This document shows, piece after piece, positions 44,617 through 53,651 of a stretch of DNA of 64,000 nt. The stretch's first letter is position 1. Each line of letters starts with the position of its first letter. A model generated the notes under the pieces. That model searched no databases. It was not told the origin of the DNA and saw only the letters and a program-made list of their open reading frames with translations. The position numbers were made by a program, and so were the translations under genes. Source of the stretch: Diplonema papillatum (taxonomy: Eukaryota > Euglenozoa > Diplonemea > Diplonemida > Diplonemidae); assembly GCA_030068145.1 (NCBI GenBank), contig JAPJBO010000055.1, positions 186,001-250,000 on the forward strand, read 5' to 3'.

Positions 44617-44936
44617 GTGTGTGTGTGTGTTAGAATTCATGTATGGGTAACCCCTGTTGCGGAGTATGGCCCAGGCCGTTGGCTTCCTCACGTCACAGCT
44701 GACGCTCCTTCTGCCCTTCTCTGTCCCCTTCCCCTCCACTCTGCTGCCTCCTTCCAAGCCGCCTCGTAGTACCTCTCCGGCTGTACGCATCCCGCCCACT
44801 GCTCATGCGCCATAACAAACGGGTTTGAGGCCGCTGTGGCGTTTGAGTCGGGGCTCCGTTGGCTCATCGCCCGCAACACCACTTCCGTTCGCGGGGCGAG
44901 CTCGGCTCGGCACGAGATGCCCTGCATGACCCCTCC
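44617..44936 (-). mobile_element. 5'-truncated LINE copy ending in (CA)n
   Basis: 44927-44678 encodes a diverged version of the ORF2 C terminus (QPERYYEA(A/T)WKE(A/T)AEW) ending in the same GASAVT-stop. A short 3' UTR (AGGGGTTACCCAT core) and a (CA)n run (44630-44617) follow. The other end meets the (CA)n tail of the full-length LINE, so the two are head to tail. The full-length copy has about 70 extra codons just before GASAVT compared with this one. Confidence 0.85.
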
Positions 44937-44951
44937 GTGTGTGTGTGTGTG
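44937..44951. repeat. (GT)n between the two LINE copies
   Basis: A 15-bp GT run that is at once the 3' tail of the complete LINE and the 5' boundary of the truncated copy. Confidence 0.85.
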
Positions 44952-45004
44952 ATCTCAGTAATGGGTAACCCCTGAGCGGAGTCTAGCCCAGTTGCGCAAT
45001 GCAC

Positions 45005-48000
45005 CTACGTTACTGCTGATGCACCAGCCGGCCGCTGGCGGTGGTTGCGACGTACACGGAAATGCAGCCTCGACTGGCATTGGTTTCCTTCTTCGTGATT
45101 TGCATGCTGCTGTCTACAGCAGGTGTCCGGGGGTATTCGCCTTCTCGTACATGTGGTGCAGCGCGGGGCGTCATGCTTAGTACATCTTAAGGCCGCATTG
45201 ACATTCCGTCTCGTTGGCGGGTGAGATCGTTGACTGGGAGGGTCTTCTCGTCCTCTCCCCTTCCACTCTGCTGTTTCCTTCCAGGTCGCCTCGTAGTATC
45301 GCTCGGGTTGGATACTGGCTGCCCACCTTTCGTGGGCCTTGACAAACGGATTCGGGGTTGTTCCTTCCGTGTCGGATGCGCCCCGGCTCATCGATCGTAG
45401 CACTGCCTCCGTCTGCGGTGAGAGCACGGCTCGGCACGATACGCCCTGCATTACCCCACCGCCCAAGGCCGTAGCGCTCGTCACGTTCGCAACGCGTCCA
45501 GGGTGCCAGGCTGTGCCGTAAATCCGCGCGGCCGTGTTTGCTAGCGTGTGCAGGGTTCGGGCCTTTGCCAGCGCACTCCGTCTGTACGCTTCGTACTGCG
45601 CCATGACGGTGCTCACCTCTCCAGATGTCTGCGCTTGCACCTGGTCCATCGCCGCGTTGCTCAGCGCGTCGGCGTCGGTGTTGCGGTCACGCGCGACATG
45701 CTCCAGGTTGAAATTGAACCGTGGCGCGAGGGCTCCCATGGACGCCGTCGCCTGCAGGAGGTACGGCCGCAGGATCGGCTTGCACTGCGCTGTCTTCTTC
45801 ATCGTGCTGATCACTACCTTCGAATCACCTCGGACCGTTACGGGTCCTTGCACGCTCGGGGGCTGCTCCCCGAGCAAGTGCAAGCCCCCGACCAGAGCGC
45901 TAAACTCTGCCACGTTGTTGGTCGTTCGGCCTAGGGGGACGATGACCTCCGCGATCTTCTTCCCATCTTCGTATACAACCGCGCCAGCACCTGCCACAGC
46001 CAACGCGGTGCCGTTTTGCCTCGACCCGCCATCGAAGTACAGACACAAGCCCGACTGCGCTTCGCTTGGTGGGAGGATCTCCCGGGCTGTCGTTGTTTTG
46101 GTCTTCCGCATTGTGGGTGGCTGGATTCGCCGATCCGACACGTCCGGCAGCCGTTCTCCCGTCGTGAGCTCAAAGTCGACGGCTAGCTCTAAGAACGTCA
46201 CCGTGTGTTCGGATCCGATATGTGCCCAGCACAACTTGCCGATCCACCAGTGTAGCGCCTTCCAGAGCGCCTCAGTCTGCTTCCATTGCTGCGAAACCGT
46301 CCCCACTTCGATTGTCGGCATGGATATCCTTCTCGGGCACGGTGTCGTCCATCCCCATGGATATTGGGCTAAGCGGTGGTGGCGTGACGTCTCTTGTGCT
46401 CTGTCGTCGCGTATTTGACGAGCACGCAGTACTGCAAGGAAGAAACGCTGCAGGTTTCCGACGAAAGCACACGCTCGTACATGATCCAGGGGGATCGGCT
46501 GCGCAGCCGCATCGACCCCATGCCTGTAGAGAGGCGCTATTCCGCACATGCTAAGGCAGGTTGGCCACGTTGTCCTGTCTGTGGTGACCATGCCGTGCTC
46601 TTCCCGCACATCCTTCCATGCCTCACACATCCACCATAGGTGCGCCACCGTTTCCCCCTCTTCGTCGTTACAATACGGGCAGGGCCTTCTCTGCCCTGTG
46701 CGGCCTGTCGTGGATACTGCCCCTGCGATAATGGACCTCAACATTCCTTGCTGGTATCCAGTGATGCCACTATCCGGCGTTTGCAGAAGGTGTCGGGTGA
46801 CGCTTCCATCCACTCCATGCGCACACCCCCGCATGTCCTCCCTCCTTCTGCACACGATGGCAAGTTGCTGGCCACGCAGAGCATGGCGCAAGTCGTGCAG
46901 CATGACTTTGGTCTCCACCTCAGTCGCGCTCGTCACGTGGAAGCTCGTCTGCTGCGCGCTCTCGCTGACGTACAAGAGGGTTATCGGGCTGTCCCACGTC
47001 CAACCCGCTTGGTTAAGGGCTTCCTGAATCAGGCTGTGCGGCGAACCTTTTGGCAAGTCGTCACGGCGCGTCCACGCCCTTTGCGCGCTCGTTCTGATGT
47101 GTTGCCACTTCTGCATCTGCCTGACCCATGCCTTTACACGTAGATACGCTGGTGCAGTGTGCGGGTCAAGCCGATGTCCGTGGTGGAGCACCTGCATGAC
47201 CACTTCCACCGCACGTCGGTTGGTGCCGGTCCACAGTGCCGACATGATCAATTGGCGTAGGGTGTATGCTGTTTTGCGGTCCAACGGCATCACTGAAATT
47301 CCGTAGTAAAGCTTTGCACCAGCCGTCATGGATGCCAGCTTCTCTCGTGCCGCTGCGGGTACCGGGAGTCTCTTTACGCGTTGCAGATTTTGTACGGCGC
47401 TTCTCCTGCGCTCCTGGATCCTGCTCGACAGTTTGTGCCCCTGCCCCTTCGCGTGTAGCATCACGCCAAGGCAATCGAAGCTGTCCGCCCTTTTGTAAAA
47501 CTGCGCGGGTTCCTGCGACTCGAATACGTCTGCGTGTTCCTGCCAGTCCATGACTTCGATCAGCCAACCATCTGACGTCCCGAATGAGTGACACTTCTTA
47601 GGGCACAGCGACAACCCTGTCAGGACAGTGAATCGGATTGTCTTATTTGCAATCGTCTGAAGAAGGCGGGCTTCTTTGGCGGTGGCTGTGATGTCGTCCA
47701 CGTATGACCGGGGTTCCCCTTCTCGCTTCACATGCCTCATCCATACGCTGATGAGTAGCCCGATAAGGATTACACTTATCGCGCATCCTTGCATGATGCC
47801 ATTCGTAGGGGTGAAGCCCTCTCCCACTGTGCCATTCACCTTGAAATGTCGGCGCATCTGTTTATACGCGGCTTCTAATGCTCGAAGTACCATCGCGTTG
47901 AAGCCCAGCCTTTTTGCTAGCTGCATTGTGACACCTATCGGCACTGTATCAAAGCACTTCTTGAAGTCGAAGGCTATTCCAAAAAGGGGGCGTCCGGTAA

Positions 48001-50650
48001 TCCGCGCCTCCTCCAATTCCGCCGCCAGGTGCCAGAATAGATCTTCTGTGCTGTGTCCGGGCCGACAACCATGCAATCCTTCCGGTGCTAGCTCTTCCAT
48101 CCATTTTTGCGCTTCTTTGGCCCTTACTGCTGCCCAAACCCTGTATAGCACCGGTGCAACCGAGATCGGGCGCTGAGACAGCGGGTCACCCGTGCTGTCA
48201 GGTTTCGGAATGAGGGAGATTAGTGCATGCATGAGATCCTCCGGCCACTCGCCTTGCCCCTCCACGTCATTCAGTACCTGCACAAACCCATTCAGAATGT
48301 CATTTGGCAGTTGTTGCAATTCGTGGATCCTCCACCCATGCATTCCTGCCGAGGCCGACTTCTTCATCTTTGCCAACACTGCCCTCACGTCCTTCACCGT
48401 GATCGGCTCGCACTGCATCTCCACTCTGTCCGGGAGTATGGACTCGTACGTTCGCATAAAGCGCTCCCAACATGGCTCCTCCTGTCGCGTGTATTTATTG
48501 AAGATTCCTCCCCACGCACCATCGCTGCGCAGCATTCCGTCGATCTCCTTCGCATTCGCCGTAAGGGTTTTGTCTTCTCGTCTCATAAATAGCAACGGAG
48601 CGGTGTAGCGGTCAGCAACATGGGCGAATACGAGCCCCCCACCATGCATCCATGCCTCCTGCATCTTATGCGCCCACTGCGATCTCCTGTGCCGTTTGAG
48701 TGCGGCGAACGCCGCCTTTTGAGTCCCCTCGAGGTCGGCTAATGTACTCTGCAGCGTCTGTAACTCGGTAAATGCGCTGGAGGTCACAGCTTCTGCAACG
48801 GATTTTGGGATGTAGCCCCTGATAACCCTCCTCCGCGCGGCGTCTCTCGCGTGTTCTTCCCGTCTTGTGAGCGGGTATGGCACGTCCGCCCTTAAGCGCT
48901 CGTGCCCGACCTGCACTAGCGTTCGGAGATGCCCCAGCAGTTCGTCTCGTGCACGTGTCTGCTTCGTGGACGCTCCTCTTACCGACTGTGGTTGGAACTT
49001 TGTAGCCAGCCGGGAGTCAGTGACTACTCGTCCTCCTCGTCCCGTGTACATCCCCGTAGGCAATACTAGATCTTTGCCGTGCAACTTCACTAAGTATTGT
49101 TCGGCACACTGCGATAGCTGTTTTAGACTGTGTGTCCCCCATCGCGTTTCCTTTGCTCTCTTGGCCAGTGCCTCGAGGTCGTCTCTCTCGTTCTGCTTCA
49201 ACTTAGGTCTTTCTCGCGGGAAAGCGGCCGGGAGTATGGCGCGGCTGCTCTGTTCCCGGAATGCCTGCTGGCGGAGATTTACGTACAGCGGCGAGTGCGT
49301 GTGGAACTTGCTGCTCTCTCTCGCAACAGTCATTACCGTGTCAACGGCCGGTGCTGCACATGAGTTTGCGAGGCATAAGTCAATCCGACTTCCTTCTAAC
49401 GCGTTCGGTGCCCAGCATGTGTTCGGCGGTATTTCACCACGTCCTCCAGCGTACGCAGCTGCCACGTCCACCCACCTCCCGGAACGACATGCTGCCGCTA
49501 GCACCGGACTCGACTCTGTTGTGCAATTGAGGTCACCGAGCACCAATACCGGCACCTGTCCCAGCCCCGCTGCAACGCCTAACACCTCCGATAGGAGCTG
49601 TTCCCTTTCTTGCTGCACCTGCGTGCTGCTACCAGACTGCCCATACACGGAGAAAATGTGCATGGCTGTCTTCCCACAATCCAGGGCCACGGCTACTTGC
49701 ACAACGCGTGTCGATGCGACAATTTTCTTCTCACATTCTTCCACTGGGGTCACTCGCTGCGCTGTGAGGTGCTGCCTTGTCAGGACCGCCACTCCTCCAG
49801 GCTTTCTTTGCGTCTTTCCATCCCTTCCTACCACCATTTCTACATCGTTTCCCCAGTACACGTCCCACCCGTATGCTGCCAGTAGCGAACACATGTAAGC
49901 TTTTTCATGTTTCGTTACCCGCGTTTCTTGAACTACGATGATGTCCGCTACGAGCCGGGCTACTTCCAGTAGCTTTTCGGTGTCTAGGGACGTGACGTTG
50001 ATCGTGACAATGACCAATGCACCGCTGTCCGCCGTGGCTACCATACTTACTGTTCGCCGCATGGGTGTCGCTGGGGGGTCGGCAGGTAGAGCAGGTTGTG
50101 TTCGTGCTGCTAGAGATTCTTGGCTCGGAATCGGGACTACCCCATCTGTTGATCGCTGGAGCTTCTCCCGCATCCGGCTCGTGACTAGCAGGATATCGTA
50201 GTGTTCCCTCCTGTACGTTACGGTTAGGACTTTGGAGGGAGCTGCTCCTCTGCCGTACCTTGCGATCGACTTTCTGCTTCCTGCGGCGTCCAAGACCCAT
50301 ATTGCGGCATCGAGGATTTCTGCCGCTGCCTGCAGGCACCAATGATCCCCGTACGTTGTCCGTTCTTCCATGTGGTCCAGGTATTCGTCATACGTTTGAC
50401 GGTCTCTCTCATCCTCGGGACAAAACATCCCACGGTACTCGTCGTTGTTCCGCAGCCATCCCACCACTTGCTGTCTCAGCGTGGCTGCCGACCGATCTTT
50501 CATGCACCGCGCTAGCGACGCGAACATACACGCGCCATCCTGTGCAACCGGTAGGACCACTGCCCCCAGCCGGCTCGCTGCGTCTCGAAGCCACGTGTTG
50601 GCTTCTTCGATTACTTGGAGGGGGTCCTGTCCGGGCCCTCCTCCCCTCAT
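45005..50650 (-). CDS. LINE ORF2: OTU protease, APE endonuclease, reverse transcriptase, RNase H
   Basis: 1881 residues from ATG (50650). An OTU-type cysteine protease is at about 29-155: DGACMF with Asp38/Cys41, YGDHWCLQ, and HYDILL with His150. APE-type endonuclease is at about 211-460: QETR with Glu242, LGDLN at 372-375, SRIDLCLAN, and HTHSP in place of the usual SDH. Reverse transcriptase is at about 805-1030: AFDFKKCFD with Asp895 and YVDD at 983-986. A CCHC knuckle lies at 1324-1342. RNase H is at about 1535-1670: FDGGS with Asp1540, AEFSAL with Glu1582, RGDSK with Asp1609 and the DAD at 1659-1661. The OTU domain could process the polyprotein or remove ubiquitin; its target is unknown. 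The product would nick target DNA and reverse-transcribe the element RNA there. The C-terminal 80 residues are basic, Cys-rich and not shared with the truncated neighbour copy. Confidence 0.95.
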   Translation of the reverse strand: MRGGGPGQDPLQVIEEANTWLRDAASRLGAVVLPVAQDGACMFASLARCMKDRSAATLRQQVVGWLRNNDEYRGMFCPEDERDRQTYDEYLDHMEERTTYGDHWCLQAAAEILDAAIWVLDAAGSRKSIARYGRGAAPSKVLTVTYRREHYDILLVTSRMREKLQRSTDGVVPIPSQESLAARTQPALPADPPATPMRRTVSMVATADSGALVIVTINVTSLDTEKLLEVARLVADIIVVQETRVTKHEKAYMCSLLAAYGWDVYWGNDVEMVVGRDGKTQRKPGGVAVLTRQHLTAQRVTPVEECEKKIVASTRVVQVAVALDCGKTAMHIFSVYGQSGSSTQVQQEREQLLSEVLGVAAGLGQVPVLVLGDLNCTTESSPVLAAACRSGRWVDVAAAYAGGRGEIPPNTCWAPNALEGSRIDLCLANSCAAPAVDTVMTVARESSKFHTHSPLYVNLRQQAFREQSSRAILPAAFPRERPKLKQNERDDLEALAKRAKETRWGTHSLKQLSQCAEQYLVKLHGKDLVLPTGMYTGRGGRVVTDSRLATKFQPQSVRGASTKQTRARDELLGHLRTLVQVGHERLRADVPYPLTRREEHARDAARRRVIRGYIPKSVAEAVTSSAFTELQTLQSTLADLEGTQKAAFAALKRHRRSQWAHKMQEAWMHGGGLVFAHVADRYTAPLLFMRREDKTLTANAKEIDGMLRSDGAWGGIFNKYTRQEEPCWERFMRTYESILPDRVEMQCEPITVKDVRAVLAKMKKSASAGMHGWRIHELQQLPNDILNGFVQVLNDVEGQGEWPEDLMHALISLIPKPDSTGDPLSQRPISVAPVLYRVWAAVRAKEAQKWMEELAPEGLHGCRPGHSTEDLFWHLAAELEEARITGRPLFGIAFDFKKCFDTVPIGVTMQLAKRLGFNAMVLRALEAAYKQMRRHFKVNGTVGEGFTPTNGIMQGCAISVILIGLLISVWMRHVKREGEPRSYVDDITATAKEARLLQTIANKTIRFTVLTGLSLCPKKCHSFGTSDGWLIEVMDWQEHADVFESQEPAQFYKRADSFDCLGVMLHAKGQGHKLSSRIQERRRSAVQNLQRVKRLPVPAAAREKLASMTAGAKLYYGISVMPLDRKTAYTLRQLIMSALWTGTNRRAVEVVMQVLHHGHRLDPHTAPAYLRVKAWVRQMQKWQHIRTSAQRAWTRRDDLPKGSPHSLIQEALNQAGWTWDSPITLLYVSESAQQTSFHVTSATEVETKVMLHDLRHALRGQQLAIVCRRREDMRGCAHGVDGSVTRHLLQTPDSGITGYQQGMLRSIIAGAVSTTGRTGQRRPCPYCNDEEGETVAHLWWMCEAWKDVREEHGMVTTDRTTWPTCLSMCGIAPLYRHGVDAAAQPIPLDHVRACAFVGNLQRFFLAVLRARQIRDDRAQETSRHHRLAQYPWGWTTPCPRRISMPTIEVGTVSQQWKQTEALWKALHWWIGKLCWAHIGSEHTVTFLELAVDFELTTGERLPDVSDRRIQPPTMRKTKTTTAREILPPSEAQSGLCLYFDGGSRQNGTALAVAGAGAVVYEDGKKIAEVIVPLGRTTNNVAEFSALVGGLHLLGEQPPSVQGPVTVRGDSKVVISTMKKTAQCKPILRPYLLQATASMGALAPRFNFNLEHVARDRNTDADALSNAAMDQVQAQTSGEVSTVMAQYEAYRRSALAKARTLHTLANTAARIYGTAWHPGRVANVTSATALGGGVMQGVSCRAVLSPQTEAVLRSMSRGASDTEGTTPNPFVKAHERWAASIQPERYYEATWKETAEWKGRGREDPPSQRSHPPTRRNVNAALRCTKHDAPRCTTCTRRRIPPDTCCRQQHANHEEGNQCQSRLHFRVRRNHRQRPAGASAVT

Positions 50651-50923
50651 CCATGCTCTACTGCACTTTCTACCACGGGTCTCTGCTGGGTGCCTATACC
50701 TGGCAGCTTGCCATGTTTTTACAAAAACATAAACACGCGTCCCTCCGGTAGCGTAGGTGTTGGAGCTGTTGTCGCCGCTGATGTTGATTGATGAAACTGA
50801 TAAAATTGAAGACGACGTTGATGATGGAGGTGGTGATGGTGATGGTGATCGTGATGATGATGAGGGCGATGATGATACTACGGGGGCGGTCCCGGAAGCT
50901 AGCTTTGTAAAAGTTACCGGCAG

Positions 50924-52312
50924 TCATATCTTTTGGCGCATTTGCTCCGGTAGTCGCCCCCCCTGCGTGACGCCGTTCGAGTACGCCACCGTCCATGTGC
51001 CGTCTGCCGCCTGCCCCTTGAGGGCGGCTTCGTACCACCTGTCGTCTGTGTGCTGCGCCTCCACCATGTCCCCCACTTCCCACCGGCCGCCCCTACATGA
51101 GGATGGGGTCGATGGCGGTGCGCCCTCACTGTCGCTCCCGTCAGTTGCCCAATCCACGACGCTCGGGCTCTCGCTGCTGTCCTCAGAGTCCTGCGCCAGG
51201 CGCAGCTTTGCCTTGGCTGGCGTTCCCTCTGCTGATCGGGATGCCTCCCGCTTCGTTGCGACCTTAGGCCGCGGCTGGTTCGTGTCACGCTGCTGTCGTT
51301 TCTGCAGCTCCCGGACGTGTTGCTGCTCGTGCTTATCCCACTGTTCCTGCTGCTCCTGTTGCACCCGTCCTCGCTCCTGCTCCTCTGCCGTGACCAGCTG
51401 CTCCTGTCGTCCCTGCAGATCCTGCTCCCGGACGCGTTGCTGCTCCTGTTCGCTTCGGCTTTCCCGCTGCAGGTGCACCAATTGTTGTAGCATCTCATGT
51501 TGCAACTGCTGCTGGCGTTCCTGACGCTGCTCCTGCTCGGCCATCCACCGTTGCTGGCGCGTCGTTTGCTCCTGTTGTTGCTTCTGTTGCTGCTCGTGTT
51601 GCTGGCCGATTAGCTTTTGAAGATCAGTAAGGAACGCAGTTTGTGTTGTTCCCAGTGTTTCTGCGTGGTGTACGATCGCCTCTTCCAGTCGGCGGTCCAC
51701 TCTTTCGGTCAGGCGTCGCTCCATCTCGGCAAGTTCCTTCTTCAAGTGAGCTAGCTGTGTCGCCCGTGGTGGCGACGCAGCTGCCTGTCCGGGTGCTGGA
51801 ACCGTTGCCGTCGCTGGTGCCGGTGCTGGTGCTGACGTTGCTTCTGGTGCTGCCCGTGCCGCTGCGACTGACGCCGGCGCCGAAGCTGACGCGGGCGTCT
51901 GGTTCCCGTCTACCCACGTTGTATTCGCCCTGATGGGTGCGGCCGTTGTTCTCTCTCCTTTCTGTTCCCGCCACTCGCGCTCCAACTGCAGCCCTCTCTC
52001 CCACCTGCGTACCCCTTCCTCTCGCCCGCAGAAGTCCAAGAACTCTTTCTTGGTGTACTTCTCCCGCTTGTTCCTCGCGGTGGGGTCTGGGACTCGGCTG
52101 ATGGGTGGTGGTGACGGTCTGATGGTGCACGTCCCACCCTCGCGCAGCTTGAACTCCGTGGCCGGCGGAGCTCCGGCTGCTCGCACCACTAATACACGCC
52201 CATTCCGGGGCAGTGCTACGACCTCGGCATTCCAAGGGAGCTGCTGCAGGAGGGACGTTGCTGCCTCCCTCCTGGTTCCTTCCGGCAGCGCTTTGATGTC
52301 GTACAGCGACAT
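50924..52312 (-). CDS. LINE ORF1: coiled-coil protein with a Tudor-like C-terminal domain
   Basis: 462 residues, taking the ATG at 52312 (MSLYDIKALPEG); the frame opens 12 bases earlier at a GTG. Residues about 70-130 are basic and helical (KREKYTKKEFLDFCGREEG). An Ala/Pro-rich linker follows. A long Gln/Glu-rich coiled coil spans about 195-355 (HLKKELAEMERRLTERVDRR onward), then a Ser/Asp-rich acidic stretch. The last 54 residues (WEVGDMVEAQHTDDRWYEAA, then DGTWTVAYSNGV) have the V-G-D-x-V-E-A ... W-Y-x-A ... DG-x-W-x-V-x-Y spacing of Tudor/agenet-type domains. In other LINEs ORF1 coats the RNA and uses a coiled coil to multimerise. A chromatin-reader fold here could direct the particle to particular chromatin, but that is inference. 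Confidence 0.85.
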   Translation of the reverse strand: MSLYDIKALPEGTRREAATSLLQQLPWNAEVVALPRNGRVLVVRAAGAPPATEFKLREGGTCTIRPSPPPISRVPDPTARNKREKYTKKEFLDFCGREEGVRRWERGLQLEREWREQKGERTTAAPIRANTTWVDGNQTPASASAPASVAAARAAPEATSAPAPAPATATVPAPGQAAASPPRATQLAHLKKELAEMERRLTERVDRRLEEAIVHHAETLGTTQTAFLTDLQKLIGQQHEQQQKQQQEQTTRQQRWMAEQEQRQERQQQLQHEMLQQLVHLQRESRSEQEQQRVREQDLQGRQEQLVTAEEQERGRVQQEQQEQWDKHEQQHVRELQKRQQRDTNQPRPKVATKREASRSAEGTPAKAKLRLAQDSEDSSESPSVVDWATDGSDSEGAPPSTPSSCRGGRWEVGDMVEAQHTDDRWYEAALKGQAADGTWTVAYSNGVTQGGRLPEQMRQKI

Positions 52313-52502
52313 CGTTCTCCTCACGAGTGTGATTGTGGGGAGGGTTGGGTCCGGCCGTTGGCTGGTGCTCGCACCAGGTCCGGCTGTTGGCTGGTGCTCG
52401 CACCATTGACCGGGGGAGTCGCGTGGAGGCCGCCGGACCCTGCCATTATATTGTTGTCTTCGGTATATTTTTGGCTTTCGTGTTCCCTCTCAATTCCCCC
52501 TC

Positions 52503-52527
52503 TGTGTGTGTGTGTGTGTGTGTGTGT
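52503..52527. repeat. (TG)n at the LINE 5' boundary
   Basis: A 25-bp TG run. Directly beyond it unrelated dispersed-repeat sequence begins (TTGGGCGAATTC). Confidence 0.9.
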
Positions 52528-52812
52528 TGGGCGAATTCTTAGTTTCGTGTGGGGGGCAGCACCCTGCGCCGCTCGCCAGCGGAGACCTCGCCAGTCGAAG
52601 GCAGAAGCGAAGCACCAAACGCGCGCCTGAACGCGACGATCAAGACGAGCTGAAGAGGCGAAAGCATGACACACCACGAGCGAAGCAATAACAGCCCCAA
52701 GGTGCGCCAAGCCTTGATGCTTTAGTTTGGGAAATCGGTAGCCACTTGACCCGTAGGCCCGTGGCTCTTGGCTCCCGTGTTGCAGGCTTTCCCTGGTACC
52801 ATGGGGTGCCTA
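52528..52812. repeat. Dispersed repeats flanking the LINE
   Basis: 52600-52680 (AAGCGAAGCACCAAACGCGC, then GACGAGCTGAAG) resembles 23196-23275. 52685-52802 is a reverse copy of family E (31605-31740). Confidence 0.65.
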
Positions 52813-53106
52813 TCAGGGATTATCCAGTATGGTTAAAAAAAGGTTTCTGAACTCCAACATGCGGCGGTGCGTGGCGAGAGCCCGCGACAGGTGCTTCTCC
52901 GCATCCAACCGAACCTGCCTGACCTCCCGCTTCGAGAGGGGGTTTTCGACCATGCGGGGCCGCCCCTTGGGCGGACCTCCGGACTCCTTGCGTCCCGTGG
53001 CCGGCGGGTCCGGACAGCGAAGAGCTGTGTAGGCCAAAGGCGCCCACTTCACCACTAGTGGGCTTTCGCCCCGCTCTTCTTGCTGTCGCCACCCGGTTTG
53101 CGGTGC
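52813..53106 (-). CDS. Poly-His/poly-Pro gene, probable last exon
   Basis: The acceptor is a run of about 20 C followed by GGCAG (AG at 53108-53107). The phase-0 frame reads APQTGWRQQEERGESPLVVK and ends in a basic helix (NPLSKREVRQVRLDAEKHLS, ATHRRMLEFRNLF) with a TGA at 52815-52813. A second frame after the same acceptor stops after about 16 residues (HRKPGGDSKKSGAKAH). The longer frame is the one in phase with the GT donor at 53145. Confidence 0.45.
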   Translation of the reverse strand, partial: APQTGWRQQEERGESPLVVKWAPLAYTALRCPDPPATGRKESGGPPKGRPRMVENPLSKREVRQVRLDAEKHLSRALATHRRMLEFRNLFLTILDNP

Positions 53107-53145
53107 CTGCCGGGGGGGGGGGGGGGGGGGCAGTGCTGACACTAC

Positions 53146-53234
53146 CCTGAGAGCCCCCAACGACTTTGCAAGGGGGGGCGGGGTCAGGTCAGATTCTGCC
53201 AACGACTCCGCAATCTGGCCGCTTAGGGCCACCC
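53146..53234 (-). CDS. Poly-His/poly-Pro gene, small exon (ALSGQIAESLAESD)
   Basis: It is preceded by a run of about 23 C ending CAG (AG at 53236-53235) and followed by CTCAGG/GTAGTG. 89 bp encoding ALSGQIAESLAESDLTPPPL then AKSLGALR. The intron after it is only 39 bp, mostly poly-C. Confidence 0.4.
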
Positions 53235-53351
53235 CTGGGGGGGGGGGGGGGGGGGGGGGTGTGGCGGGTTTGCGCGTTTGAGGGGGCTGGTCGGTTGTGC
53301 GTTTGGGGGTGCTGCGGGGGTTCGTGCGTTTGGGGCGGTCGAAACCGGTGC

Positions 53352-53610
53352 TTTCGCGCGTGGGCGTGCGCCTTCTCTTCCGCCCGTGCCATGAAGAGGG
53401 GCACCTCGTCGTCTACCGTGAGGGCCCTCTCGAGCACCTCGGCCGACTCGCAGTCCCCCTGGACCACGCCTCTCTGCAGCACCTGCAGGCGCCCCACCGC
53501 TCGCTCCGCCAGCTTCTGGAGGACCTCCTCCGCGTCCTCTAGAGAGGAGCACCGGCCTAGCGACCTGATTATCAGCTCGAGGTCGTCGAGCCGGTTTCGG
53601 GCCTCTCGTG
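53352..53610 (-). CDS. Poly-His/poly-Pro gene, helical exon
   Basis: The frame reads NRLDDLELIIRSLGRCSSLE, LQKLAERAVGRLQVLQRGVV, and LERALTVDDEVPLFMARAEE. Three amphipathic helices in this order faintly recall a GAT-type three-helix bundle (as in TOM1/GGA adaptors), but that is a weak impression. Boundaries are uncertain because phase with the previous exon does not close. Confidence 0.45.
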
Positions 53611-53651
53611 CTTGCGGGGCGCGCCGTGAGATCCTTGTAGTGGTCCCTCAC

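Larger units (their letters stand above)
44952..52502 (-). mobile_element. Full-length LINE (non-LTR retrotransposon), about 7.55 kb, bounded by (TG)n
   Basis: It consists of a 5' UTR of about 190 bp (with two copies of a 29-bp GGTGCGAGCACCAGCC repeat), ORF1, a 270-bp spacer rich in GAT repeats, ORF2, and a short 3' UTR. (TG)n lies on both outer sides (52503-52527 and 44937-44951), in place of an ordinary target-site duplication. Both ORFs are intact and all catalytic motifs are present, suggesting a young, possibly active copy. The domain set (OTU protease, APE endonuclease, reverse transcriptase, zinc knuckle, RNase H) resembles Dualen elements of green algae, which also have a restriction-like endonuclease that I do not see here. 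Confidence 0.9.
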
